Origin: Aspidiotus rigidus
Taxonomy: Eukaryota > Arthropoda > Insecta > Hemiptera > Diaspididae
Direction of reading: 5' to 3'
Assembly (NCBI GenBank): GCA_035079385.1
Contig: JAVHKY010000001.1
Location: 6,325,501 to 6,389,500, forward strand
DNA: 64,000 nucleotides
The notes under the pieces were generated by a model. The model saw only the letters and a program-made list of their open reading frames with translations, had not been told where the DNA came from and ran no database searches. Positions 1 through 12,600 of this stretch are shown one piece after another. The position numbers were made by a program, and so were the translations under genes. Every line of letters starts with the position of its first letter. The first letter of the stretch is position 1.

Positions 1-1972
1 GTACCACTTCCTTTCCCTCTATTGAGTCGGAATTATCCATTGTAAACCTTATAAGTAACTACGACGGTGAAACGTTTCCCCTGCCTAAACGTGTAGGTTT
101 CAAATTCTCATTCCTATGATTCAAAATGCGCTAAATGCTCGACGATTGAAGCAATATTTGTCATTATTTGTGATGAGAAAAAGAACGGCTATTTCAAGGT
201 TGGGAGGTAGGAGAAAGTTGGTTCTTATCATGAAGATTTGTGTAGGCGAAAACTCGATGAAAGAACATCGGTAAAGTACTCTTCTCTCCCTTAATTTCAT
301 TTTTGTTTCGGGATTTTACGATTTTTTGGACCTCCCGCGCGCACATATAACTGCCAGAAGTGGTGCAAGGTACACCACATTCAACACACGTCTTATGGGA
401 GTTTTTTTTACTTCCTTTTAATTTCGAAATACGCTTTGTTTCCGATTAAGAACGCTACTAGAAAATTTATCTAGAAATTTCAGCTTAAAAGAATTATTTT
501 TCATTCACTTACCTATTCAAGTTCAAAGTTGTATAGCGTCTTATAGGAATTTCAATGTTTTGCCAACTCTGATAAGCGACCAATCACAAATATTTAACCC
601 GCATTAAATGGCCAGTACGATATCTAGGTTCTCTATTATATATCTGTGCCCGCACGTCCCTACATAGGCGAGTGGGGTGGGGCGCTTTTCAGTCAAAGTT
701 ACTAATCAACTTAGATTCAAGTATGTATTTTGATTTTCCAAATTTTATTGACATTCTGGGAAGGACGAATAATGATGCATCAGTCTCCATGGCGTATGAA
801 TAATATTTTTCCTACAATGGACGAAGAATGTGACATGAGAAACATTGCTAGCTGAACTACAGTTCTTGATGACCGTAATTATGTCTCCGAAGACTTGGAG
901 TAGTGTTTCATTTCCAAATAAAACGAAAAAATTGATTGACTTCTGGTCATAATATTCAACATGAGTATAGCGAGTACTTGCCGTTTGAACATTACAATGA
1001 AGTACACGGAGTTTCCTGCTGTGTGTAAGCGAAATGATCCATCTTGTTTGTAAGTTGGCGTGTCAACATCGTTTGTGTGGATGTCGTCGCCTGCAAAGTG
1101 AGCTAAACCAACTTCTGTCCTTGAAATAGTTTTGATTTTTCCAATTGCGATTATGTTTGAAATGATGTGCATTGATCGTTGCATAACTTATTCGCCTTAA
1201 AAGTAGTTGAAGGGTAACTGTTCTCCTTATTATTTTTTGTTTTGGTTTTTATAGAATTGTGAGTTCATGGATTGAATGTTTTTCTTGAACTCCAAAAATG
1301 AAAAGTCTGAAAGAGTTTTAAGAGGAGTTTGTGAGTTTTCGCGTTCCACCACGCTTTTATTGGTGCGTTCGCTTCAAGAATTGTTTTTTGAATCTGTGTA
1401 TTTGAGAGTGCGAAGCAGTTGAGTAGTCGATGAACCGAAGCATTTAAAGATTTCCCACCTCACCCCTACGCTTCCATTTAATTTTGTGGATCGCATTTGT
1501 CGAAATTTTTGCTCTCTAATTCACCGATCCAAAATCTTGTGGTCGGGGCCACTACTATTTTTTACTTCCCGTATTTTCTCAATTTCTATTGTTATGTTTA
1601 CTGACCGCGTATCATACAAGTTTCGATAAAAAACAGTTTCATTATGTTTTTCATTTTTCTATATATTTTGATTTTTATTTCAACTTTTTAAAGACTTGCG
1701 AGTCTTCTAGGATAATGAGCACGGCTTATCTAAAAATATCAAACGAGAAAGAAAAAAGAACACGACTCCGCAACTCAACATTTTGAAGAATGTTTTTCAA
1801 TTATTTTTGTTGTTCTTCGACTTTTTATGATATTTTTGTTAATAACGTAGTAGCATTCTAATGTTGATTTCTGAACTATGGCGCTCTTTAGTGGCGCTTC
1901 TGTACAAGTAGTGACTCCTTTTTTTTACATGGAGAATTTCATGAAAAATATTTGTATTTCATGATTTTTTCT
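1..1972. other. Left-edge region, no gene recognised
   Basis: I see no recognisable gene here. A 101-codon open frame on the minus strand (879-1184) has a reasonable composition but no motif or family I know, and no clear splice context, so I do not call it. The sequence is AT-rich with scattered homopolymers. It could contain 5' exons or regulatory DNA of genes lying to the left. Confidence 0.5.
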
Positions 1973-2450
1973 ACGAAAGACAACGATTTTTTACGTTACG
2001 GGAAACTATATCAGGAGGGGGGTAGTTAGTAGATGAGAATACAAACGAAAAATTTGGTCACCTCGTCGGGATCCGAACCCGAGACCTTTCGCATGCCGGG
2101 CGACTGCTCTAACCGCTGAGCTACGAGGAGATCAAATGATTTCGCTTAAATTCTCAAATACCAACGACGAGAACAAGTACGTCACTGCCCGCAACGGCGA
2201 TAAACACTCATAGAGTGTATTTTTGAGGGAGCAAGAACTAGCTTGCATCAAACCTCAACGAATATAAACCTGACTAAGGAAGAACAACGAAAGACAACGA
2301 TTTTTTACTTTACGGGAAACTATATCAGGAGGGGGGTAGTTAGTAGATGAGAATACAAACGAAAAATTTGGTCACCTCGTCGGGATCCGAACCCGAGACC
2401 TTTCGCTTGCCGTATTCTCATCTACTAACGACCCCCCTCATGATTTTTTC
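1973..2450 (-). repeat. tRNA-derived SINE, tandem partial copies
   Basis: A segment of about 100 bases beginning ACGAAAGACAACGATTTTT at 1973 recurs at 2287, an offset of 314, with nearly identical sequence. Each copy runs into a tRNA-like block read on the minus strand. In the first copy the block is complete (2058-2130). In the second it breaks off after the T arm and part of the anticodon arm (about 2414). The second copy then joins an inverted piece of the shared body (2414-2450, the reverse of the stretch around 2020-2052). A tRNA head with pol III A and B boxes plus an unrelated body is the usual plan of a tRNA-derived SINE. That it is one SINE rather than two partial insertions is inference. 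Confidence 0.6.
2058..2130 (-). tRNA. tRNA-like Ala(GGC), probable SINE head
   Basis: Read on the minus strand this folds as a 73-nt tRNA. The acceptor stem CTCCTCG pairs with CGAGGTG with one T-T mismatch at 2:71. The D arm is GCTC/GAGC. The anticodon stem is GTCGC/GCGAA with a G-A mismatch at 27:43, and the loop CCGGCAT gives anticodon GGC. The T arm is TCGGG/CCCGA and the discriminator is A. The A box (TAGCTCAGCGG) is perfect and the B box (GGTTCGGATCC) near perfect, and a TTTTT pol III stop follows a few bases downstream. Against function: position 33 is C instead of T, two stem mismatches occur, animals normally lack tRNA-Ala(GGC), and the sequence is repeated nearby. I read it as a SINE head or tRNA pseudogene. 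Confidence 0.5.
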
Positions 2451-2512
2451 TGTTAGACTTTAAAGAAATAAATTACCATTTGAAGTACCGTTTTATTGAT
2501 TTTACGAGACAT

Positions 2513-2914
2513 TAATTATACAACTAACAAATTTTTGCAAATTGCTCGTATGATAAAGGAGCACTGACGGAAAAAATTATATCTATTTTCCACTTACGGT
2601 AACATGAGGCCCTTCGACAAGACCTTCATTGTCACACACAAAAACTGGACTAACTTGATGATGAAAACGTAAGAGGAAGAGAAGAAAGAGAAATTACAAG
2701 TACAATCTAGAAAACAAGACTTTACAGGTCGGTGTAGCAGAAGTAATAAGATTCGCCGAATGCTCTCTTGATGATATCATCTTTAAGTTAGCTTTTATGT
2801 TTTATCTTGCCGAAAGGCCGCACATCACTTTAAGTGGAAAATATACATATTTTTCGCGTCGGTGCTCCTTTATTATGTGAGCAATTTAAAAAAATTTGTT
2901 AGTTGTATATTTAA
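2513..2914. mobile_element. MITE with about 110-bp inverted arms
   Basis: The first and last roughly 110 bases are imperfect inverted copies. The left arm contains ACAACTAACAAATTTTT, AAAGGAGCAC and TTTTCCACTTA in that order, and the right arm carries their reverse complements in mirrored order, ending GTTAGTTGTATATTTAA. The 180-base centre has no open frame. Size and structure fit a non-autonomous DNA transposon; the superfamily is not assignable. The ends overlap TTAA-like sequence, but I cannot fix a target duplication. Confidence 0.7.
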
Positions 2915-3520
2915 ATAAATTACGCTCAAAGAAAAAAATGAAATTTATTCTACATCTGTCTCCCTCAAGGGGTGAAGCTACGGTGGATTCATAGAAACAT
3001 CTGAAAGGATATTTAGGGAGAAGTCGTACATGATACTGTAAAATTTCATCTCTGTCCGATTTTTCTACTTTTTATGTCCATAACTTCAAGACTATATGGT
3101 TTGAGAGGTTTGATTTATGCTTTCAATCTTACCGGAGACTTTTCTTTTGTATTCTTTTATCCCCTCGTTTGGCTCTTGAATCCGATGATTTTGAGCTAAT
3201 TCAATGAATGGATTGTTTTGTGTGAAAGTGTTGCATCTTTGATCGAACAATTCGAAATAAAACGAGTGGAGACGTTTATTCACTTGATAATTCTTTTGTA
3301 TTCTCTAAAATTAGTCGAATGAACGGTTTTTGCATTCTCATCTCATCATTGTTATATTTTCTTCACAAAAATTGCTTGGTGCCCATAGTTTTAGGTTGTT
3401 TTTTCTCTTACCTCTCTCTTTTTCAAAAAGAGTGCAATGATTCTTTTGATTTACTATTTTGTGTGTAACCATTTTGGATGACGAAGAATTATTTTGTTCT
3501 TTTTTTTGTTTTTGTTGCAG
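2915..3520. other. Upstream of zinc-finger gene, no feature seen
   Basis: No gene or repeat arms are visible. A pyrimidine-rich tract ending TTTGTTGCAG at 3520 looks like a 3' splice site, so at least the right part is probably an intron within the 5' UTR of the gene that follows. The promoter and first non-coding exon would then lie further left. Confidence 0.4.
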
Positions 3521-3620
3521 AAACTTGAAATTGACGTCAGGTTTCCCTACGTCAAGATCATGCAAAGAGTTGGCCGGTGTTGAAAGTCATTTTATTGAAG
3601 GAAATTGCCTACTGTAAAAG

Positions 3621-6600
3621 ATGGCTTCTGATGGTTTGAAACTATTGGATGAGGCTTCACGGTTCCCAAACTCCTCGCTGAACCAGAATCCCAGCGATGA
3701 TGACGACGACGAACATCGTTTGATGATTGATACTAGTGAAGACGAGGATAGCCCGATATCGAAAATCGACAGTTCGAAAAATATGCATCACCGTTCTATG
3801 ATAAAAGATGATGCTTCAGAAGAATCACGTGGAAGAGGGCTTGCCTTCCCCCCTTTTCATGATACAAACCATAGCTTGAATGAACTGACGAAAAATATGG
3901 CTTTGCCCGGGCTGAATAAACTGATGGAAGATGTTGCAAGGGAGGAAACAAAGAACGGGATAAGAAATCCAAGTTTTATTTCAGTTTTAGAAAAAGTTAA
4001 GAAGACGCCAGAATTTCAAAAACTCATTTTAGAAATGGAAGTGCCTCCTGATATAGAAAAGGTTTTGGATGGTAAGATGATGCTGCAGCAGAGCCAAGGT
4101 CTGAATCCAGACCCCAAAATCTCGACACTAGGCTGTGAAAAAAAGACGAAGGAGTCGAATAGTGAGAAAGATCCGCTTTTGAAATTGCAGGATTTCGTTA
4201 AAAAGCCCTGGAACGCTTACCCTGGTGATGTACTGCCAAACTCGATCTCATCTACCTCCGCTTCTGGTAGTCAAGGTTTGTGTATTTATTATAGCTATAG
4301 TACGTAAGCATTGTATGTAGAGTAGTTTTAATTAATATAACCTCCTCTTTTTTCCTCAATAGGCTGTGAAACCGTACCAATATCGTCTATGCCGACTTCA
4401 TCGTCAAAACTGAAATGTACGAAGTCTCGCTCAACCATCAAACGTAATGGCGCTCAGTTACCTTACCAGCAGCGAAAATCGAATAATACACTACCAAGCA
4501 AGTCAAAGTCTGTAAAGCCTCCGGAATACTTTACCAATTCCGTTGGTCGTCTGCCATCAGCTGTTTCCCGAACGCCACCTCCGTCTACAATAGATTTTGT
4601 CCTCAAAAAATTGAATAATGCTGCTCGCGATGAACAACAAATGCGAGATTTTCGACGCATGTCTACTTCAGACGAATTTGACAAATTTAGAAAATTCCAA
4701 ACCTATCTCAACACGCATTATAAAGATCTGTCCTTACATCCTCCGCCATTTGGGCAAGTTTCAGATAGACCCGCACTCAATCAGAAAATGAGTTACTCAA
4801 TACCAGCACCGCCAGCGCTTACAATTATACCTAAACAAGGTAGTCAACCGTCAACAACTTGTAAAACAACTTTTCGTCGTGATCCGCCTCCAATGGTGCC
4901 AATTGAAAGTTTTGCCAGTTTGAGAAGACCATTCAACGAGGATCATCATCTACTGTTGCGTCTCAAGAGATTAGGAACGGATATTGAGCTTGAAAGAACA
5001 ACACCTGTATCAGCTCCAATGCAGATGGATATTGATCATGAAAGAAGTGTAACTGAAGATGACGACAACGATACTACAGTATTTCCTTTGTTAATCGATT
5101 ACACTGAACCTATCGTTACCATAGATGAGACACCGGATCCATTACCATTGAAATGCTTTGATGTGGATCCAAAATTACTGAAGAAAAGCCAGAGACGCGC
5201 CCATGCTCATCCTCCGCTTCCTAGTCTAATTCCTTTACCCTCTTGCTCTACTAGTACCAATGTAGCGCAAAATAAATATGTACCTTCACTGCCCTCGGTA
5301 TCGAGAGTGAATTCTGAAACTGTACCTTCTAAAATTAATAAAAAGCCCAAACGAAAACAAAAGACTGCTGTCAAGTCGGAAAAGTCAGAAATTTCCAAGT
5401 TGGCGCACGCGCTTGTGCAACCAGCTGGTGCTATTAAAAATAATGAAGTAGAAATTGTGAACACATTTTGTCGGCCATCCAAGTCTCAAAACTCCTCCAT
5501 TTCCTCTGAAAGGGAGATTGAAATATTTAAAATAGAAGAAGGACAGTCTGAGAAAATCACAAACAGAGAAGAAAATAATACAGTTAGACTAATAAGACTG
5601 GAAGATGATGCTGTGGAGAGCAAGACTACAAATGAGTGCACATTTTTTGAAGGGTTTTCGAAAAAAGATGTCGATGACGGTTTGATTGAAACACCGGTAC
5701 AAACTACAAAAAACTCTGTGATATCAGAACCTGTGATTGATGCTGTCGAAGATGTTGTAAACGAAACTTTATCTGGTGGTATTGAAGCAGTCATTGAGTC
5801 GTCAACTATGCCTAATGAAACAAACAAAGATGAGGCGACTGAAGATGAAGCAATTCTTCAATCGGAAGAAAATACTATAATCCAAGAGTTACCTACTGCC
5901 GCAGAAAGTTCATTATTTTCATTTCAGTCAGAAGATGCTATAGTTACGAACTTAATTCCTGGTGGCCGTAAGATGTTCATTTGTAAAATTTGTTCGGGTG
6001 TCTATTGCAAGATGTACAGCGCCAAGAAACATTATTATCGCAATCATATCAATCCTCGAATGGTTACTGAAAAAGACGCACTCATGTTTGGTCTTGAAAC
6101 GCATGCTGAAAAGTTACCTGCCAATGAAGGTCTTTACCGATGCAACGAATGTAAGGAGATATTTGTTGAAATTGCGGATTTAAAGAGGCATCTTTTGGTT
6201 CATCCTGTGGTCCTTAACGAGAACCCCGAGCGCAGTCGTAGAAATTCAACATCCTATTATTGCGATAGTTGTTCCACAACTTTCATGAAGAAAAAGTTAT
6301 ATTCGAAACACATGCTAAATTGCCCTGGAAATAAGGCTTCTTCTTCCCCGGAGGCATCTGCATCACGTGAAGATCAAAGCAATCCAGAAAATTTTGATGA
6401 CGAGAAGAATAACGCTCTAGGTATCAGTCGAATGTGTTTGTTCTGCGATGTTACATTTACAAGCGCGGTGGCGCGTAAGACGCATGTTTTGCAAGAGCAC
6501 CCTCCCAAGAAAAGGAACCAATCTTGTAGTTACTGCAAGTGCAGACAATTCAATGATTTGAAACTATTGTTGAAACACATTTGCAAAGTTCATAGTAAAC

Positions 6601-9600
6601 GATATTTTGGTTGTTCAGATTGTAAAATTCGTTTTAAAACGAAAGACGATCTCACTGCGCATAATGCAGAATCTCACGCCCAACCAGAATCCACTGGAGA
6701 GAGTTCCAAAACGAATCAATCACAGAAGGTAAATATTGTTCATTTTTGTAGTAGTAGTAGTAGTAGTATTCGTCATCATTTCATTAGAAGGAATTCATCA
6801 ATTGGATTTTGTTGCCCGTTTTGTTTTTAGGGGAAAACGGTGTCAAGTACAATCACGAAGTCGGGACGAATTTTCAAGTGTGCCAAATGTAGTAAAACAT
6901 TCCCCACCGGTAAAGAATTGAATCGTCATCGTAAGAAAGGTCATAATATTGCCAAACAAACTAGAACAAGCGGCAATTCATCTGATTTTTCCGAACAAAA
7001 AAACCGTACAACGAATGCAATCAACGTTGATTATGAAACTGAATACTACAGAAACGTCGCTGAAAATGTTCGGTAAGTTTTTGTATTTTCAATCACTTAT
7101 CTTCATTGCATCTTTTTCTAAATCCGAAATAATAGAATAATTTCTCAACGTCCTCACTTCCAGTATTAATTTCGAATTTTACCTGGACGGAAAATTACCG
7201 GACACTGCAGCGCCGAACGATTTGAAAACATGCACACGAAGTGGCGTTTCATTACATTTGAAAACCCGAAGAAGTGTATCGCAGCAATTACGTGCAGAAC
7301 GCGATACTCTTCCTACATGGCTCAATCTCCAAGATATGTATGGTGCTACAAATTTGAATGGTACATTCATTGCAAATGTGTCTCGTTTGCATTTGGCCAC
7401 GCAGCTCGAGGTACTACGCAAAGCCAATCTTCTTAAGAACGAACCCAAAATTGAGTCGGCTTCAACTAACCATCAAACTTCCACCATTATGGCTGAAGAA
7501 TTGGCGCTCACTAAAAATTCTGGAAGCTCAGACTTTATTGAAGAAACGGAGAATAACAGTGGTAAATGATATTATTTTTTCCAAGTCATAGTATTTTTAA
7601 AATCCTCAAGTGTTTTAGAATTATGGGAAGAAGAACTTCAATACTCGTTTTTAAAATTAGGCATCTTCAGATAATATGTTCAACTTAAAGAGCATTTTCT
7701 CAGTTTATGGCTTACCACGGTGTTTTCATCTTTGTTTCCTAAGCTTTCGTTTAATGTCTCCAACTTTCGTAATTTTCCTCCATCCTGCATTCTTGATTAT
7801 AATTCGGTCTCCTTGTTGTCCATCTTTACCTGGGGTCATTGCTCAAAGATCGTTTCGAGTTAACTCTCTACCGCTTTATTATTGAACATAATCTGACAAA
7901 AAAATCAGACTTAGTCTCCAGTTCTCTTTTAAATTTATTTCAACTTAGTATTGTAGCGTAGCTAGAAGGAGGGACAAGTGAGTCATTTTCCCACCCGTGA
8001 TTTTACATTCCCAAAGTATTGATTTGTATTGATTTTTTTTCATACAATACAACTTCCTTTTCTTTTAGCCTGACTGTGTAATTTTTTTTTTTTCTTTTGT
8101 TAAATCTGTGTATTTTTACTCAACCCGTTCCCCGCCCGAAAATGGGTCCAGTCACTACACCGATAATAATATATATCTTTTCACCAACTTTTCGAAGATG
8201 AAGGAAGTCTCACTTTTAGTTGCGTTTCAGAAGAATAGGAATAAATTGAACTTCATGCATAAATCGGATTACCTTGAAATCGGCCTTCGTAAATCAAATT
8301 TTCTGAAAATATGTGTGTGTATGTACAAGTCGGTGATTGGATCAGATATGAACACTCGGTTCCCAGGGGTCCCTCTTCATTTTTTAACCATAACACTAGT
8401 TGGAATATGATTCGTTTTGTATACTTCTTAGTCGAACTTTATGATCTTGCGATATAAACCCTCTCGATGTTCAATTCTTTGTAACAGAAGCTGTCTTCAC
8501 GGGTGAATGGACGCGCCCTAAAAAGTACATATGTTCAACTTGTTTCGCACGATTCAATAATTTTTGGGACATGGATGATCACCGTTGGATCAAACATTCA
8601 AACGTGTATTTTTCCTATTATGAGTTCCCTGTCGATCAGGCACCAGGAGCGAATTGGGTTAGTTATGTGTACCATTTTACTTTCTAGGTTAATTATATTG
8701 TATTTGGAATCGAATAATTTAAATTTTTAAATTATCATCAGGCCATGAAACGCAGCCTCTCGAATATTGGCCTATTGAGTTCAACTTCAGAGAACAGTAG
8801 AACTAGCAATAGTCCAGCAACGAAGTGTACGAAGTGTCAGAAAGTCGTAACACCAGCAGCTGAATTTCATAAACATATACTCGAATGTGGGGGAGATACG
8901 ACGTGGGCGTCAACCATGTTTGCTTCATTCAGCTTTAAAAAAAATAAGTATGTGATGTATCTTCGCATTAGTATCGTGATTCACTGAGAAATTTAGACGT
9001 TGGAATTTATTTTGAAGAAAATGGAAGCCTTATGGAAGTCGACGTAGAAGAAATGTTGGCCGGGTTCGAGGTCTGAAGCGCAACATTCCCACCACTCCTA
9101 TCAAGATCATCGGCTTGAATAAGAATCGACAAAAAGCAGGAGATAGTAAGTTGATGTGAATAATAATTTACTTGAGCTTGATGGCGTAGTTTGATATCTA
9201 TCCCTGTTGACGAAGAATTGAAAGCCTTTTCATTAATTTAATTTTCATTCCCGTCATCTGACTTACAATTGTAAACAGTATTTGAATAGTTGAATTTGAT
9301 TTCCTTTCAAATATTCTTTCTGATACGATTTTACTTGTACCTTTACAGGCGAAAGTATTCAAAGAATGATTGCCAATCTACCACCAAAGAGAATTACTAG
9401 ACGTATAATCCAGTTTGACGACGTCGAGTCCAAGAGTCAAAATCGTAAAGCCGTAAGTCCATTTTCGGTCATTATTGGGTGGCCTTTATCGTTGAAAATT
9501 TAGAAGTTGAGGAATTCACTCGGCCGAAGAGAAAGGAATTCGGATAAAGAAAATGACCGAATCATGAAATCCAATTTTTTTTTTCGTTTTGCATTCAAAA

Positions 9601-12600
9601 ACTAAAAAAAAAAAAGAAAAAAAGAATGAAGAAATTTGTATATACGATGACTAATATTGGGAACTCGCGAGGCCCGCTTATACGAGATCTTTTTCCTTGG
9701 CATTGGAAATCTCCCTCACTTTTGAGCTTCCTTCCTTTGGAGTTCGCAACTGAAATTTTTCAAGTCCCTATTTAGATCAAAATTTCATCAATTTCAAAAA
9801 TGGTTCATATCATCACTCGAGTTAATCCCTTCCTCTATGTAGTAGGTTTTTTAAGAAAATTGTTTCAAATCTATAAACATAATTGACCGAATCCCCTCTC
9901 TTTTTAGACTTAGATCTCTCTCCCGAAAAGAAGATAGGGGAAAAAAGGAGGAAGAAAAATTCGTTGAAGAAGCGATTTCCTTCCTTGCTTCAATCAATCA
10001 GAAAGAGAAAAAAAATCAGTGCCTTATATCAGCACCTAGAATGAATTGGGTCCTGAAAATCTTCCCTATGATTACCTTTTACTTAAATTTTTCATTTTTC
10101 TGATTTACAGGTCGTGAGTAACATTTTGACACGAAGACGAAAGGGAAACCCTGATGGCAAAACGAGCGCTCAAGCATCGAAATCACTTGAGACCAGTGAT
10201 TTCATCTCCGTAAAAATGCCTGATACTCAGAAAAAGAAGAAGCAAACGTTGACGAAAAAATTGAAAGTATTGAAATCAATGCCATCGAATTCGCCTGTTA
10301 CCGTACCAGTTGAACAACCGGAGACCACTTCCGACACGACCCTAGTCAATTCAGACCCAAGCACATTAAATAATGAAGAAACTTCTTCCGCAGTCGATAA
10401 TAATGCTTCAGAATCAAGTATTGAGTTACCTCCAGCTAATGATGCCCAAGATGTTGAACTTGATTCGTCTCCGAAACCGGAAAACGTTGAGCCCAAAGCA
10501 GATCTAAGCACTTGTGAATCGGGTGACGCTGATTCATCATTGCCAGATTCCTCTGTTATTCTAGCCGCGATGCGAGAGCGTGTACGTCAAACCGACGAAG
10601 TCATGCCATCGCAAACATTTTTGGTTACATCTAAAAAAAGGAAACGCGATGATACAAAATGTAAACAAGAATCTGATGTCAAGCAGCCGCTTGTCGAATC
10701 AAAAACTAAATGTGTATCACTAACCACCGTCGCATGTGTAGAATGTAATAATACATTCACAAATTCTGGTGGAAATGTTACCCACGTATGCGAAAAGTGC
10801 GCTTCAAAGCGATGTAAAACACGTTCGGCATCTATACGAGATAAAGAGCGTGAAAATAAGCCACAGGAAGTTCGCAAATCGCAATGCAAAATCAAACAAG
10901 TTTCCCAAACTGAAAATACTTTGCAATCTAGTGATAATGAGAAATTGAGTATATCAGAAACCGTTGAGGAAGACAGTATGTCTCAGGTTTCAATGGAAGA
11001 AGATACACGTAATGCTAGATCAAAGAAGTCACTTTCAAAAGTTAAGAAGAACATCAATGCTTGTAAAACAACTAAAGCTGCTAAAAGAGAAAAAATTAAT
11101 AGAAATATCAGAACTTCGAGAAATAACGAGACAAGTAACAGTACAGACAAGCCAGAAATAAATGAGCTTGACAAGAATCGGACTGATGAAAGTGTAGAAA
11201 AATGCGGAATGGTGGCTAAACGTCCCAAAATTGATGATTCTTGTGAAAATACGGACATTCTTGAGACTAACAATGACACAAAAATTCTCCTAGTCGAAGA
11301 TTCAAAAGTTCATGAAATCAGCAGAATTGAGAAACATGTTGATGCTGTTTCAAAGTCAACAAGTTCAAAGGTTTTAGACATCAGCCAAAATGTTGAAGAT
11401 ACAAAGCCTACTATCGAGGTTGGTAAGGATACTGAGTCGAAGGTTATGACTTGTAAAGTATGTCATTGTTTATCTATTCGACCTGTTTGCGACAATTGCT
11501 CTTGCATTGCCCGTAAAAACAAGATTTGTGCATTTTGTAAGCAAACGCTGGCTCCAAAATCAAATACATTGCCAATTTGTGATACTTGCAAGATTAGTCA
11601 GTATGTGACAATGAGTAGTACAAATATTGAAGGTAAGTTACTACCTAAAAGAGAATTACTGGAGTGGATTCTCTGTAAAGTATGTAGACGCACAAATCAC
11701 AAAGTAGTTTGCAGTAGCTGTGTGGTCATGTCACAAAAACATAAAATTTGCGCCAGATGTAACGTGCGTTGGGAAGATCCTAAAGGGACAGGTATGCCTG
11801 TATGCCCGCCTTGTGAGAAAGAATGGTACCTGCCAGTTATCGATGTCAATGATGTTGTTGATAAATGCACTGAGTGTAGTATACTTCACGCAACCAAAGT
11901 GACAATGCAAAAACCCTGTAGTAAATGTAATACAACAAGTATTACAAAAAAGTTGAGTGAATCAGTCAGCATTTATCACTCAAATAAGATCAGCGTTCAA
12001 ATGAATAATGAAGAAACTGTGTGCTCCACTATTCCTGCACCAAGTGAAACTGCATCACCTAAATTGACCACAGTTCCACAAACTTCTCGAAGCATGTCTG
12101 CTATTCAAATCTCAGGATCTGTTGCTTCTACATCTACTGACTCTGTATGTTTGGTGGCACCATCTACTTCCACAGTTACCTCGTTAATACCTTCAACAAT
12201 GGTCTGTAATTCTACTCCACCTGTTGTAATTGGTAATGTCTCAAATATATCAACTCCAGCAGTCAATAAGACAATCATTGAAGAAAGTCAGAACAATGTA
12301 TCACAACCAAAGAAAAACGTGATCCTCATTTGTAAAGGTATAATTTTTTAGATTATTTGAAAAATAATGCAATATCATTATGTGTGTACTGATAGAATTT
12401 TCTTTTTTTTTTCTGTTACTGTTTTAGGATGTTATGGTCTCTATGATAAAGTTTCAACGTACAAGCAACACTGTGATACTTGTTTGGCTCGTGTATCCAA
12501 AGTAGATGAAAAGAAACCTCTTTTAGGATTTGTTAAACGAAATACTAATGTTGTTTCAAATGAAGTCAATAATGGTGGCGCTTCATTTGAGATCCTGGAA

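Noticed and set aside
879..1184. 101-codon minus-strand frame
   Set aside because: No recognised domain, no splice context and no neighbour support; length is within chance expectation for this sequence.
2058..2130. Functional tRNA-Ala(GGC) gene
   Set aside because: C at position 33, two stem mismatches, an anticodon not normally used in animals, and a repeated flank make a SINE head more likely.
12367..12427. Start of a separate gene at the frame beginning MQYHYVCTD
   Set aside because: This stretch is an intron. The flanking exons join in phase to complete a zinc finger (CKGC before, HCDTC after).
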